From the NCBI RefSeq assembly GCF_048771995.1, contig NC_133032.1:14202501-14266500 (forward strand): 64,000 nucleotides of DNA, given 5' to 3'. A program made the position numbers and the translations under genes. This document shows positions 24,914-46,200 of this stretch, one piece after another. Each line of letters opens with the position of its first letter. The stretch's first letter is position 1. The notes beneath the pieces were generated by a model. The model worked only from the letters and a program-made list of their open reading frames with translations. It had not been told where the DNA came from and did not search any database. The DNA comes from Taeniopygia guttata (lineage: Eukaryota; Chordata; Aves; Passeriformes; Estrildidae).

Positions 24914-25900
24914 TTCCCCACAAAAATATTAAATTGCTTTTGAAATTTTTGTTGGCAACTGGTAAATAGTACACCATGGCATAAACTCAGAAGCACTTCA
25001 GTTGATGGTCTTTCAGACAGGTAATCCATTCAAATGGGACTAGTAAAAATGTGTAATTGCAGCCATAGTTTAAAATTTGTACATTACTTCTAACATTACT
25101 AATTTCTGAGAAAAATAATTGTTATGTACTTAACATTTTCCATTACAGATGATCTTGCATTATGGAGGTCTCAACAGTTAAACAAGATATTTAATTGGAC
25201 TGCTGCTTTTAAACTGTTTGAAGAAGCAAAGGGAAAGAATGTTCATCTTAAAATCTGTATATGGAAATAATTTTAAGCTTCATGAACTGCGCATTTCCTT
25301 AATTTCCTTTTTTTAAACAAGTTGTAACATCAAAGATGCCAAAGGGTAATATAAGCTACAATAATATTCAACAGAACCTAACCTAGATCTTATGTTGTAA
25401 TAATTTATTCAAATTAACTGTATTCTTCTGTATTTATATTTTCGGTATTTATTATGAATGAGATGAAATTTGATGTATTTATTGTGGCTTATTACTGCAG
25501 TGTATATATTACAAAAATGAGCATTTTTAAGTCTTAACATTAGTTTTTTTGTTAATTAGTGGCACTTGTATCAGCTGTATTTTTATTATATATTGTACAA
25601 TATATATTGTCCATTTGTTTGCAATGAAGTAAACCAGGTTTCTACGTTACATGCTGGCTGCCAGTGCATTGTGCGTCTCATTTCTGCTATGCAGTCACTG
25701 GAGAGCCTCTCTCAGCTGAGAGAGCTGGCATTAGTACTGCACCTCCTCCCTGACACCTGCAGAGCCTCCAAAGGCACTCTGTGCAATTTCAAGCATTTCT
25801 CCCATTCCTGATAGTCTGATAGAATAAGGAGAAGCAGTTTGTGTGGAATTTGTGTGTGTGTGTTCTTTTGTTTCTAAATATTTGTATGCCAATTAAATTA

Positions 25901-25906
25901 AATAAA
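25901..25906 (+). terminator. CSRNP3: Candidate distal polyadenylation signal of CSRNP3
   Basis: A canonical AATAAA lies about 18 bases after a TGTA (CFIm-type) element at 25884, with T-rich sequence upstream. Beyond it the sequence shows no further transcript-like signals until the minus-strand material near 28.2 kb. It is chosen as the distal end because the TATTTATT-rich block lies just upstream. Confidence 0.5.
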
Positions 25907-25925
25907 CAGAAATGCCTTCTTAGGT

Positions 25926-28241
25926 ATATCCATTTGCCCTTTAATGATATTACTGCCTACAATTTTCTTTGGCCAGGAAAATACTGTACCTGATTCATCT
26001 GTACCTACAATTTTCATAATAAGGTAATGAAACAATGAAACAGCTGTTGGAATTAAATTTTGCAACAGCTCTCTCTGGTGGACAATTTGCAGTAATTGTA
26101 TACATCAGATCATTTCAATGGCAACATTCAAAGACTACTGCTAAATTTCAGGACAACTGCTTATTTTGAATACTGATGATCAGCATAGCTTCATTAAGAA
26201 AATAACAATCTCTGCTACCTTTTTATTCTGATATTTGTTCAAACTGAGATGCACATTTATAAAAAGTAAGTTGTCCTTAAGTTTGCTTATATGAATTACG
26301 TATAGCTAAACTGTTTGTATTTTAAAAAACCTATAAAGATGAGCTGTTGTGCTCTAGATTATAAAAAAGTTCTCAGAGGAATTAAGGTATCACTTGGTAG
26401 TGGTCTGTTGGGACCATATTTGCTATTAGACTGCTTTTGGCATTGCCATGAACTGTGGCTAAAAGGGCTGCTCCAGGGCTTGCTAAGCCATACTGATAAA
26501 ACATAGAACAACTTTCAACACTGGTTCTAATTGAAGATCCCAGGATGCCCACTCAGAAGCAGGAAGATTTAACACTTGTAAGTTGATCTCTTAATAGTAC
26601 TCACATTATTCTATACTCACCCAAGAGTAAAGCAGCAGTTATTCCCAAGAGTGATTAAAAAAATCCTCAGGTATGGTGGGGCTGGCAAATTCCCACTGCA
26701 GCGAATGGTGTCATAACCAGGTGGAACCACAAAGCAACCAGTAGGGACCTGTTATTCACAGGCAGTAGTACCCAGAGCCACAGGCCCTGAAGTCCCAAAA
26801 GGTTTAGGACCTGCTTGATCCTGCTGGGAGCATGGCTTAACTGGCCTGGCCTGAAGTCCAGCCTTTTACAGCACTTGTGATTACTCCCAGGATGTGTAAG
26901 AGAGCAGAGTGAGATGGAGGTTAACACTGATGCCAGCTGCTCTAGTAACCTTCAGCAGTTTATACAATTGAGGTACCAATTTTTACATGCTGTGTAAAAT
27001 AACTACTCACCTTTGTCCCCTTCCTAGGGGCAGAGAAGGACACTATAACATTACTGAAAGACTTCTGGCTTAAGAAAACCCCAAAGACATAAAAGAGCCA
27101 GAGAACCCCTCTGCAACACACTGCTTTTCTGCAAGCCTTTCTAATGATTAGAAACTATTAGCCACTATCAAGAGAAAATTATCAACAGCCAGAAGATGCT
27201 GCTTTTTTATTAGCTTAAAAAAAAAACATCCACATCCAACTTCCTAAACCTCTAGTCATATTTACAGATCTCTTATTGCTCTTTTAGTATTATATGATGC
27301 CTATATATGTACACACACACACAAATATTTGGAAGTGCAATAGTAACTGTGACCTAAAAGTTAATTTCACATCTTCAAACAGAACAGAAAAAAAAAAGTC
27401 ACTTAAAATTTTCCTCTGCATATAGATCTGCTTCCCTCTTTTCTGGCAGGCTGTAGAGAGTCCAAGTAAGACTGAACTGCTGTACTATGTACTGCAAAAT
27501 ACAGACTAAGATGTCACAGTTTAAGGAATTATGATAGTTAACACACCATAAAAAAAAAATGTATTTTGTATTAGTGACCTATGTTAGACCAGAAAAGAAG
27601 TCTCAAAAAATGAAAGGAAAATCATTAAAAGACCATTTTAAAAGAACAGAATTAATTTCCCTTTCTATCTAGAACCAAATACAGAATATAATAACTAGGT
27701 GAATTGCTATACCTAATATCCGAAAAAAAAAAACAACCTACATATATTGCTATATCTGCAAAAAACCCAAAAAATATAAAGTGAGCTTCTCTAGCATTGC
27801 TTAGGAAGAGGTTCCTACTTCCAAGTGCAACAGAACACTTGCTTCCTTACAATTTAAATTCTACCCTGGTTTGAAATGGTAGTTCTTAAAAAAAAACTCA
27901 AACAAATGGCAAAAACCCAACTGATAATGAGTAGATAAATCACGTTTCTTATGTGCATATCCCAGAATGACAAGCTTCTAAGAGAAACAGGTTGCATGAA
28001 GAAATTATCCTTTAGTGATATTAAAAATAATGCATCTTCTGTTTAACGTGAACTGAGAACTAAAAGAACAAGTACTTTTAAACTGGTATGCTAAATACCT
28101 TGTCTTCTAGAACAGGTTCCTTGGAAACTTGAGTTTCCATTCCATACCCAAGGTTCAACACAACACAGCTGCTCTCTGTTGAATATGAATAGAGGATGGG
28201 AGATTACACAATTTTCTCACTGACCTGCATTGTATTTTTCC
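25926..28241. other. Intergenic gap between CSRNP3 and the minus-strand material
   Basis: About 2.3 kb in which I recognise no gene, repeat family or RNA. A short CA repeat occurs at about 27312-27323, and A-runs near 27550 and 27724. CSRNP3 (+) and GALNT3 (-) converge on this gap. Confidence 0.5.
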
Positions 28242-28565
28242 TCAACTCCCCCATTTTATCAAGTGCATGCATTGGCCTTCAAATATTGGTTTGATCTGCA
28301 AAAGTAATAATCCTTTGCATTCCATTACCAAATCAAAACATTTATCAGAGGACACAGGCAGATCTTGGTGCAGTATTGTTCTACACAACCTTGCAGTTTC
28401 AGTGGCATAAATAACCCTTCCTGGTACAGTCTTTTCAACAATTTCTGTTCGCTTTGTATCAAGTTCTTTTAAGTCATACAGCTTTAACTTCATGGGATGC
28501 TCTAAACAGGTGTCTCCAAAAGCCTTATAAAAGCTGAGACACAATTCAAAGGCATTACCAAGTCT
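28242..28565 (-). CDS. Unidentified coding-like terminal exon
   Basis: I do not recognise this protein. The minus strand shows a strong acceptor (pyrimidine-rich tract ending TTTATTTTTCAG). A 324-base stretch follows that starts with one base completing a codon, then runs 106 codons to a TGA at 28242-28244. The peptide looks like real protein: LGNAFELCLSFYKAFGDTCL, later KLYDLKELDTKR, then VPGRVIYATETARLCR and FDLVMECKGLLLLQIKPIF, with five cysteines and alternating hydrophobic and charged helix-like segments. It lies about 1.4 kb downstream of the GALNT3 stop on the same strand. No partner exon was found. The entry phase (two bases needed) does not match the end of the penultimate GALNT3 exon (phase 0). 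It could be the last exon of a separate gene, a lineage-specific or relic exon, or chance. Confidence 0.45.
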   Translation of the reverse strand, partial: RLGNAFELCLSFYKAFGDTCLEHPMKLKLYDLKELDTKRTEIVEKTVPGRVIYATETARLCRTILHQDLPVSSDKCFDLVMECKGLLLLQIKPIFEGQCMHLIKWGS

Positions 28566-29979
28566 GAAAAATAAATTAGCTTCTGGCAAGTTATCACTGG
28601 TCCTTGCTTTCCACTTTTTTGTCTTTTAGATGACTTATAAGTACTGAATTTTTCTTGCTTTTATTCAGAAACTGAATTCATTAGTCAGGTACCATTAAAT
28701 TACTAACAGGCTCCTTCCCCACCACAAAGAAAAAAAGCCCACATCATCATCCATTCACCCACCAGACTTAAGTTAGCATTTATCTGTAATGATATTACTT
28801 AATCTAGGACAAAAGAACAGATTTATTATTAGTGTATTTTTGTCCTATTCAGCCTTTAATACCCACTCCTTCAAATTTATTCTCAGCTTTATATTTGATC
28901 ATGCAGCCAAATACTTTTGTCTTCACTTTTTAAGTTTTAAAAAACTGATTATATATTTGATTATGCTATATTATTTTCTATAATTAGCAGAATAGTTAGG
29001 AATGCCAAGGTCTCACTCAGACTAATAAATCTGAGATCAGTCCTTTGCAAAAGGGGAAACAGAAACAAGAAAAAAATATTATTAGGTAAGTGTTGGCACA
29101 AGAAATTACATATGGATAACATTAGAAACCTGTGAGGTAAATATTACATAAATCACTAGACGGAAGGGACAGAAGTTTACTAGATACCATGTAATTTAAA
29201 AGCAGTAATGAACAGAATGCTTAAAAAATGTATGAATGTTAAGCAGCTCAGAAGCCTACTAAAATACAACTTTATAATAATTTTTTAAGTCAATGAAATA
29301 GAAAAAAACTATACAGGAAATTTTGGCTAAAACAAAAGATTAGTATCAAAAAAGCAGATTTTCCTTTAAAATAATCATAAATATGTATTTTAGTGAGAAT
29401 TACTTTTTTCTTCTTCAAAACAACTGACTTTCTAGAAGCTGAGCACAGTATGGTATCCTATTTGGCTTTGACCTGATGGTCTAATTTTCCAAGTGAAGAA
29501 ACTTAAGAAATATTAAGAAAGTCTCATTGAGTAAATTATTAAAAAAAATAAAGTCAGCCATTTGAGCATAAAACATACATATAAAGTGTATTGGGTTTTA
29601 GACAGTAGACAATAGTTTCTCATGACACTACAGAGAAAATGAGTCTTCGTCAGAAGTACTTACAGTATGTCAAAAAAACCCCATATATGGCCCCTAAGAT
29701 AAGAGAACTAATAGGATCCATAAATCAGTGGTCAACATATAAAGTCTTATCATAGAAATATTGTAAACAAAATATAACCAGGATCCCAATTATCTTTGGT
29801 ATACCAGACTCCCAGGGAATCTCTTATGACACATTTTATATCCAACTTCAGAGGGAAAAGAAACTGTTTAAACATTTTGCTTTTAAACTATCACATAAAA
29901 ATCCAGTATATCTCTATGATCACAGTTCAGAATGGTTATTTTCTTTTAATAAAATGCTTCTGGCCTATAATATCATATC
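28566..29979 (-). other. GALNT3: GALNT3 3' untranslated region and flank (proposed)
   Basis: AT-rich sequence downstream of the GALNT3 stop. Minus-strand AATAAA hexamers lie at 28881-28876 and 28827-28822, and an ATTAAA lies only about 30 bases after the stop. A UTR of about 1.1-1.2 kb is the likeliest reading. No other gene is seen. Confidence 0.45.
28822..28827 (-). terminator. GALNT3: Candidate polyadenylation signal of GALNT3
   Basis: AATAAA on the minus strand (TTTATT on plus), about 1.15 kb after the stop codon. A second copy at 28876-28881 gives a nearly equal end. The choice between them is open. Confidence 0.4.
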
Positions 29980-40436
<10,457 letters not shown>

Positions 40437-41320
40437 TCTAGTTTTAAAAATTTTCACACAACAGAAGTTTCTGTGAGTGTTGTTCTTCAAATATGTCACA
40501 GCATTTCTTGAAATTATAACACCTGTAAATTAAAACAAATAGTATTAATTTAGACATCTAGTATATTCAACTATGTAAAGCCATAAGAAATTAATGGAAA
40601 GGAATTAATTCTCAGCTCCCAAAAGTCAAATATTATGCATTCTACATCACTTAAAGATTCATCAAACCTATATATAAGATACCCAAAATGCCCTTTCCCT
40701 GCTTTTTGCTTTGGGTTTTATTTGTTGAATACACTTCATATAGAAGAACACAGAAATCAGGCATACCATCAAAAAAACCCAACATTTTTACACAGTGCCA
40801 CTACTTCAAGTTTATTTTCTTCCAAGTAATTTGTTTAAAATTAGAATAAAGTCTTATAGAAGCAGGGAATTTTAATTAAATGATGGGTTTGAAGAAAAAC
40901 ATGTGGCATCAATATATTAGTTCAAGCTGCATGTCAGAAAGAGTCATGTGGAAAGTGAACTAAAAGATAGGAAAGACTTTTCAATCAACTTATTTCAACA
41001 ATTTTCAAGTTTCTGCCATTATTTTTTTCACAGACAGGTAATTATTCACTTGCTTTAAAAGATGAAACTATGAAAGACATTTGAGGACTACCAAAATCCA
41101 AGTGATTTGCATTAAATTCTATCTGCCAAACTGGCAGTTTACAAGGGGATACATTCTGCCACCAGCCTGAATAGCTCGAATAGCTATTCAGGGAATAGCT
41201 TCATTTTTTGTCTAAATTGCATGTATGTGAATCAAGAAGAGAAATAAACAGCATCCAGCTAAAAAACACAGTTAGTTGCCACTTGTAAACTACTGACCAC
41301 AAAATTTCAAGAACTACTTT

Positions 41321-41808
41321 TGTGGTGTGTTTTTCTTTAATTTGATATTTGTTCTGTGTATGTTCAAACCCCCCCCCCCATCCCTAATCTCCTCCCTTTC
41401 CCAGTTGTCAATCTTCCCAAACTCTTCTCTAACCCCCTCCTTTCCAAGTTGTCAATCCTCCCTTTCCCTGCCCCTTTCCCCAGAACATTCCCCGTCACTC
41501 CTCCCAGCCTCCTCCCCTGCTTCCAGAGCTTTCCCTGTCTATTCAGTGAGGCTCAACACCCTATTGGTTATGTTGTGTTACTCCACTCCCCTGTTTCCCC
41601 CGATAGGTTTGTGCTGTTAGTCCCTCCTTAGACTCCTCCCCAGTCCCACCCTCATTGGTTGCTGTTCCTATACCCCGCCTCTTGAGTTCCTGTATAAAAC
41701 CTTTGTTTGCCCTCCCCAGAGGGTCTTGGGGCTCACTGAATAAAACTATTCTGCTCGCCCTCAAGTCCAGTGTCGTCTCTGTCTGTCCTGTTACAACACG
41801 TTACAACA
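41321..41808 (+). mobile_element. Solo LTR of an avian endogenous retrovirus (plus orientation)
   Basis: A 488-base fossil LTR beginning TGTGG and ending ACAACA. It has a CCAAT-type (ATTGG) region, a TATA-like TATAAAACC at about 41693 and an AATAAA at about 41739, followed by a CTCAAGTCCAGTGTCGTCTC-type U5. The layout suggests a class II/ERVK-like family, but I cannot name it. No internal region or second LTR is present. A perfect 9-base repeat (AACTACTTT) abuts both ends. The intact termini and flanking repeat suggest moderate age. Confidence 0.8.
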
Positions 41809-42311
41809 AACTACTTTTCTATTTATTCCTCTGAAATACAAGTAGGTCTTAACTGGAGTAATATATACTCAGGAAGAGATAAAAGTCAGAGAAAACAAAC
41901 TCTTTTACCTGCTTTTCTTCAAGAATCTGCATGAGAAACTAAGCATCTGGATTTCTTCATGTTACACTGTTTTTCAAAATTTATGTCAGCTTAATAAACC
42001 CTTACATTCAAATGACAGTGTTTTTACCATAGAGTTATTGTTAAAAGAATGCAGAGGGGAAGCATATTAGATCATACTAAAAGGTACCAAAAATATGCTT
42101 CTCAACTCATAAAATTTCAAAAAAACCAAACCAAACAAACCAGCCCACTTCTGTGTCACATACTATTTTCCCATTTTTCCTTACTGCTGAAACATTTGAA
42201 CTACAATACGTATACCTTTATATGGAACACTACAAATAAAAACCTTCTTCCCTGAAATGATTGCAACCAAATTACCAAACTGCCAGATTGAAGCAGTTTG
42301 CTTTCTCACAA

Positions 42312-43227
42312 TGCCTGGTGGGTTGACCTTGACTGGCTGCCAGACACCAACCCAACCACCCTCTTGCTTTCCATCCTCAGCATGACAGTTGGTCAAAATA
42401 AGATGTAAAATCACATGGGTTGAGCTAAGGACACTGTGATCACTTACCAGTTACTGTCACAGGGAAAACAGACTTGTAATGATGAATTTGAATTTATTGC
42501 CAATTAAAAATAGAGTAGGATGGTGAGAAACAAAGGCTCAAACTACCTCCCCTGGCTCAGCTTCACTCCTTCACTCCCAATTCTTCTCTCTTCTTTCTGC
42601 CTAGTGGTGCAGAAGGAATCAATAATAAGAGCTGTGGTTAGCTTTTAAGACTTTAGCACTCCTTCCTCTGCACACTTTTCCCCTGCTCCAGCACAGGTTC
42701 TCTCCTTGCAGTACAGTACTTCAGCATAAACTGCTCCAGCATGGACCATCCATGGGTCACAGTTCCTGCCAGGATCTTGCTCCTGCATGGCTCTCCATAG
42801 GCTGCCGCTGCAGAGTGGATACCTCCTCTGGGGTGGTCCTCTCATGGGCTACACAGAAATTCTTCACTACAGTCTTCTCCATGAGCTGCAGGGGGAATAT
42901 CTGCTCCAGCGCCTGGAATATTTCCTCCCCTTCTTCTTCACTGACCTCGGGTTCTGCAGAGTTTCACATTTTTCTCACTCCTCTTTCTCACAGCTGCTGT
43001 GCAGTATTTTTGACCCTTTCTTAAATACCTCATCACAGAGGCACCACCTGCTACACTGGGTGGCTCAGCTTTGGCCAACAGTGGGTCTATTCTACAGCTG
43101 GCTGGAACCAGCTGTGCTCAGCCCAGGATGAGACTGGAGGTGGGGGGGCAGCCCCAAGTCTCTCAGCACAGAGGCCACCTGTGCACTCATCCTCACCTCC
43201 TAACCGTGCCATACACAACGTAAAACA
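42312..43227 (-). mobile_element. Solo LTR of an avian ERVL-type family (minus orientation)
   Basis: On the plus strand it opens TGCCTGGTGGGTTGACCTTG and shows GGTTGAGCTAAGGACA, then repeated CTCCAGC-rich units, then TTCTTCACTGACCTCGGG with TCTGCAGAGTT, and TTGGCCAACAGTGGGTCT. This order matches a very common LTR in bird genomes. On the minus strand a TATTTAAGAA box (about 43020-43030) precedes an AATAAA (about 42498), so transcription would run leftward. It is about 0.9 kb, clearly diverged and therefore fairly old, and only a solo LTR. The right edge is uncertain by about 15 bases, and no clear target duplication was seen. Confidence 0.8.
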
Positions 43228-46200
43228 CCAACTGTATGTACAGATCAGCAGCCAGCATTGCAGGGACTAACAGTCTCTGCAGGTTGCTAACCAGCAATGA
43301 TTTCCTACCACCATCAAAAAGAAAAATCACATTACTGTTTCAACAGTGCACCATGCACAAGCACATAAGATACTAGCAATCCTAAAGCTTAGAAATCAAT
43401 AAGCAACATAAATACATCTTCCTCAACTGGAAAAAAAAATCCTAATATATACACCTCTATCTATACATTTGAAATACATAATGTCATAAGAGGCATTAGA
43501 AACAAGAGAGATGTGGAGCATGCTGCCGCAACACTTACAGGAAATGTGTCTGTCCCTAGAAAAGAACCTTCCCTGGAGTTAGGTGGGTTGTGGAAAACAG
43601 CAACACAACTTAACCCTTTCAGTGTGGATTAGTACACTCTACCAGCATGCCAAGCACAGGAACAAGTGCAAGTGATGTTTTTTTAAGAAAGGATCAAGTG
43701 ACAGTTTTGGAGTATTATGTGCAGCAAACACCAGGTGGACAGAGGCTTGACTGCCACAAGCATACAGCAAAACCTTTTGATATAGACAAATGCTGAGTGT
43801 AGCTTTGTTGACAAAATATCTGATAGGGATATTGCTTACAATAAGAGAAGAGCTCTTTGTTACACAAAAGAGTAGCAGTTTCCAGAACAGAAGCTGTGTT
43901 GTCCACAGAACTTTTGCTATGAAAGCTGTATTTTACTGAGCGTTTTTACCAGGATAATTTTGTAGTCAGAAATACAATCTTCATTCCCCACAAATGCCTC
44001 TCACATTTTCATGACATAGCAATGTGTCAGCAAACACAGACCAAGCTACTATTCAATCCTCCAGGACATGATGAAGAAGTATGTGGCATGATTAAACTCC
44101 CTGGGGTGACTGTTCAGCAAAGCGTTTAATCTTCTATTCATTAGTGTTATTTTCACTAATAGTAGTCTGGATTCTTACAGTGCTTTCAAATAACTAGCCC
44201 TAAACATCTGTAGTTGGAATTTTTTTTTTTAAGAAAATAACCAGAAAACTAAAATGTACTACTAAATTCTTCTAAAAGTGCCAAAAAGCAGCTGCCACAC
44301 TACTTCAAACCACATCACATGGGCAGTGTGAGAATTCAATGCAGCCTGTGTTACATTATGCCACCCACTGGTTCTGATGTCAGACTGTCTGCAAAAACTC
44401 TTACAAGAAAGCCTTGCTAATGTAGCCAACAAGTAGAAAACTGAATTTTTTATTAGCTTGATCTAAACAACGCTGTTGAGAATAATATTGTATAGAAAAG
44501 TGAAGATATCATTAACCCAAATCAGCAGAAATTCTTTCCAAACATGTGAGACAAAATTCATTTGGGTTAGTATCAACAATATACTTGACCTCAATTTTTT
44601 AAAAATAAGTATTTTAAAAACTACTTTTCTTCAATCCAAATATTAAACAGGTTTCAAATGTTTCCTGACGATATTGCTTATAGAACATAAAAAAAATCAA
44701 AAAGAATAAGTAAAAATACTAAAACCAAAAATCCTAAAAATGGGAAAAATAGGGAAAAAATGGATCAGAATTATTCTAATCAAAACCATTTAACTACATA
44801 ACTTGGTTTCAACTTGATATAATTCTTCTATAATTCAAGAAGCACAGTCTCATAGAAAGTTTGTCTATTTCTCCTTGTTATCAAAGCATACAATCTCTTC
44901 CTCAAACCTTAGAGTCCCCTTAATCAGAAGGTGGGTGTGAATAAAAACACTAAGCAAATACTTGAGGGAAAAAAAACAAAGAAACCAAACAATGATGATC
45001 AACTTCTCTCACCAAATTAGCAAAAGTCTGACAAAGATATTCAGGATATTTTAACTATAAGAAGTGCTACTTCTACTACTAGCATTTCTGAATCTAAAAT
45101 TCTAAACAGGGTTTTTTTGTTTTCTTTGCACGAGTATCAATGTAGGTGCTACTAAAACATTAGTTACTGAAATGATCAGTTTGGTAAATGATATTTTCAT
45201 CTTCTACCACCATGAAAATTGATGCTTTTTTCTATTGGCGAATTAAAAAAAAAAAAAAAAATCACTGAACAAAACTATTTGCACTTCCTAGAAGTTCATC
45301 TGAGAGGAACATCCAATCACATAAGTACCTTTGCTGACAGACTAAGAAACATCCAGTTCAGAGTGAGCCCCTCATAAAGGTCCAGCTTTATATGGAATAT
45401 GAAGATTCTTCATAGAATAAAAACCACTCAAAAGCACTTCAGAAATTTGGGATAATTAAACAAGTTGCTTAAGTATAGCAAACTATGCTACTGTTTACAA
45501 GAATGTTAGCTCATGATTTAAATAAAGGAACAAATGATAAAATGAAATGTACAGAAGTTAAAGACTAAGGACATGAAAATGAGAAACAGATGTTTAGTTC
45601 TATCTCCACACTTGCTTATCTGTTTCAGTCAGTTCCTACTGAATGCACTCCTAAATAGGGTACACATACCTAAAAGAAACAGAAATTCACAAACCCCAGG
45701 TGCTGCTCCTCCGGGTACATTCTTTGAAGCTCAGCCAGTTAAAAAAAGTTGTTAGAGGAATTCTGCATGTGTTCAATTCCTAAACCTTCATTTTAGAAAC
45801 ATTAAGAGCACAGGTTATTCTAGCGAATACTGGATGTAACCTGCCTCACCAATTATGCCAGAGGAAGGAGAAGCTGTACCTTCTGGAGGAGCTCACTGAA
45901 GAAGCTGAAAAGGTTCTGAGCGATAGCAGCACAGCACAGCTTGCTGAAACAAACCTGGTCAAGTATCTCCTTCAGCAGTTTCATTTAGATTAAAAAAAAA
46001 AAAATACATGAGGAAAAACCCCAAACAAACCATCACCAAACCTCCTCCTATATATTCTAAAGGAAGTTGTCAAATTCAAACTTTCACATGCTCTTTCAAA
46101 ATTAGCATTACTACCATTTTTCTACAGCCAAGCACTACATGTGATAGGCAGAGATAAGCCCTTTGACAGTTGATAGCACAGTAAAAATACACAGTACCCA

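Larger units (their letters stand above)
17243..25925 (+). other. CSRNP3: CSRNP3 long 3' untranslated region (proposed)
   Basis: This is 8.7 kb of AT-rich sequence after the stop codon, with no supported gene on either strand. Several AATAAA hexamers occur early (about 17423, 17453, 18309) and would give short forms. The last strong one, at 25901, would give the full length. Near the distal end (25390-25510) there are clustered ATTTA-type elements (TATTTATT repeated), typical of regulated mRNA tails. It includes a short CR1 insertion (23020-23125), an A-tract at about 18920-18936 and an alternating TA/TG repeat at about 24880-24912. The UTR extent is inference; RNA reads would settle it. Confidence 0.55.

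Noticed and set aside
41327-43131. Several 66-114 codon frames in the two LTRs
   Set aside because: They are low-complexity Pro/Ser/Leu or Cys/Trp-rich readings of LTR sequence, not genes.
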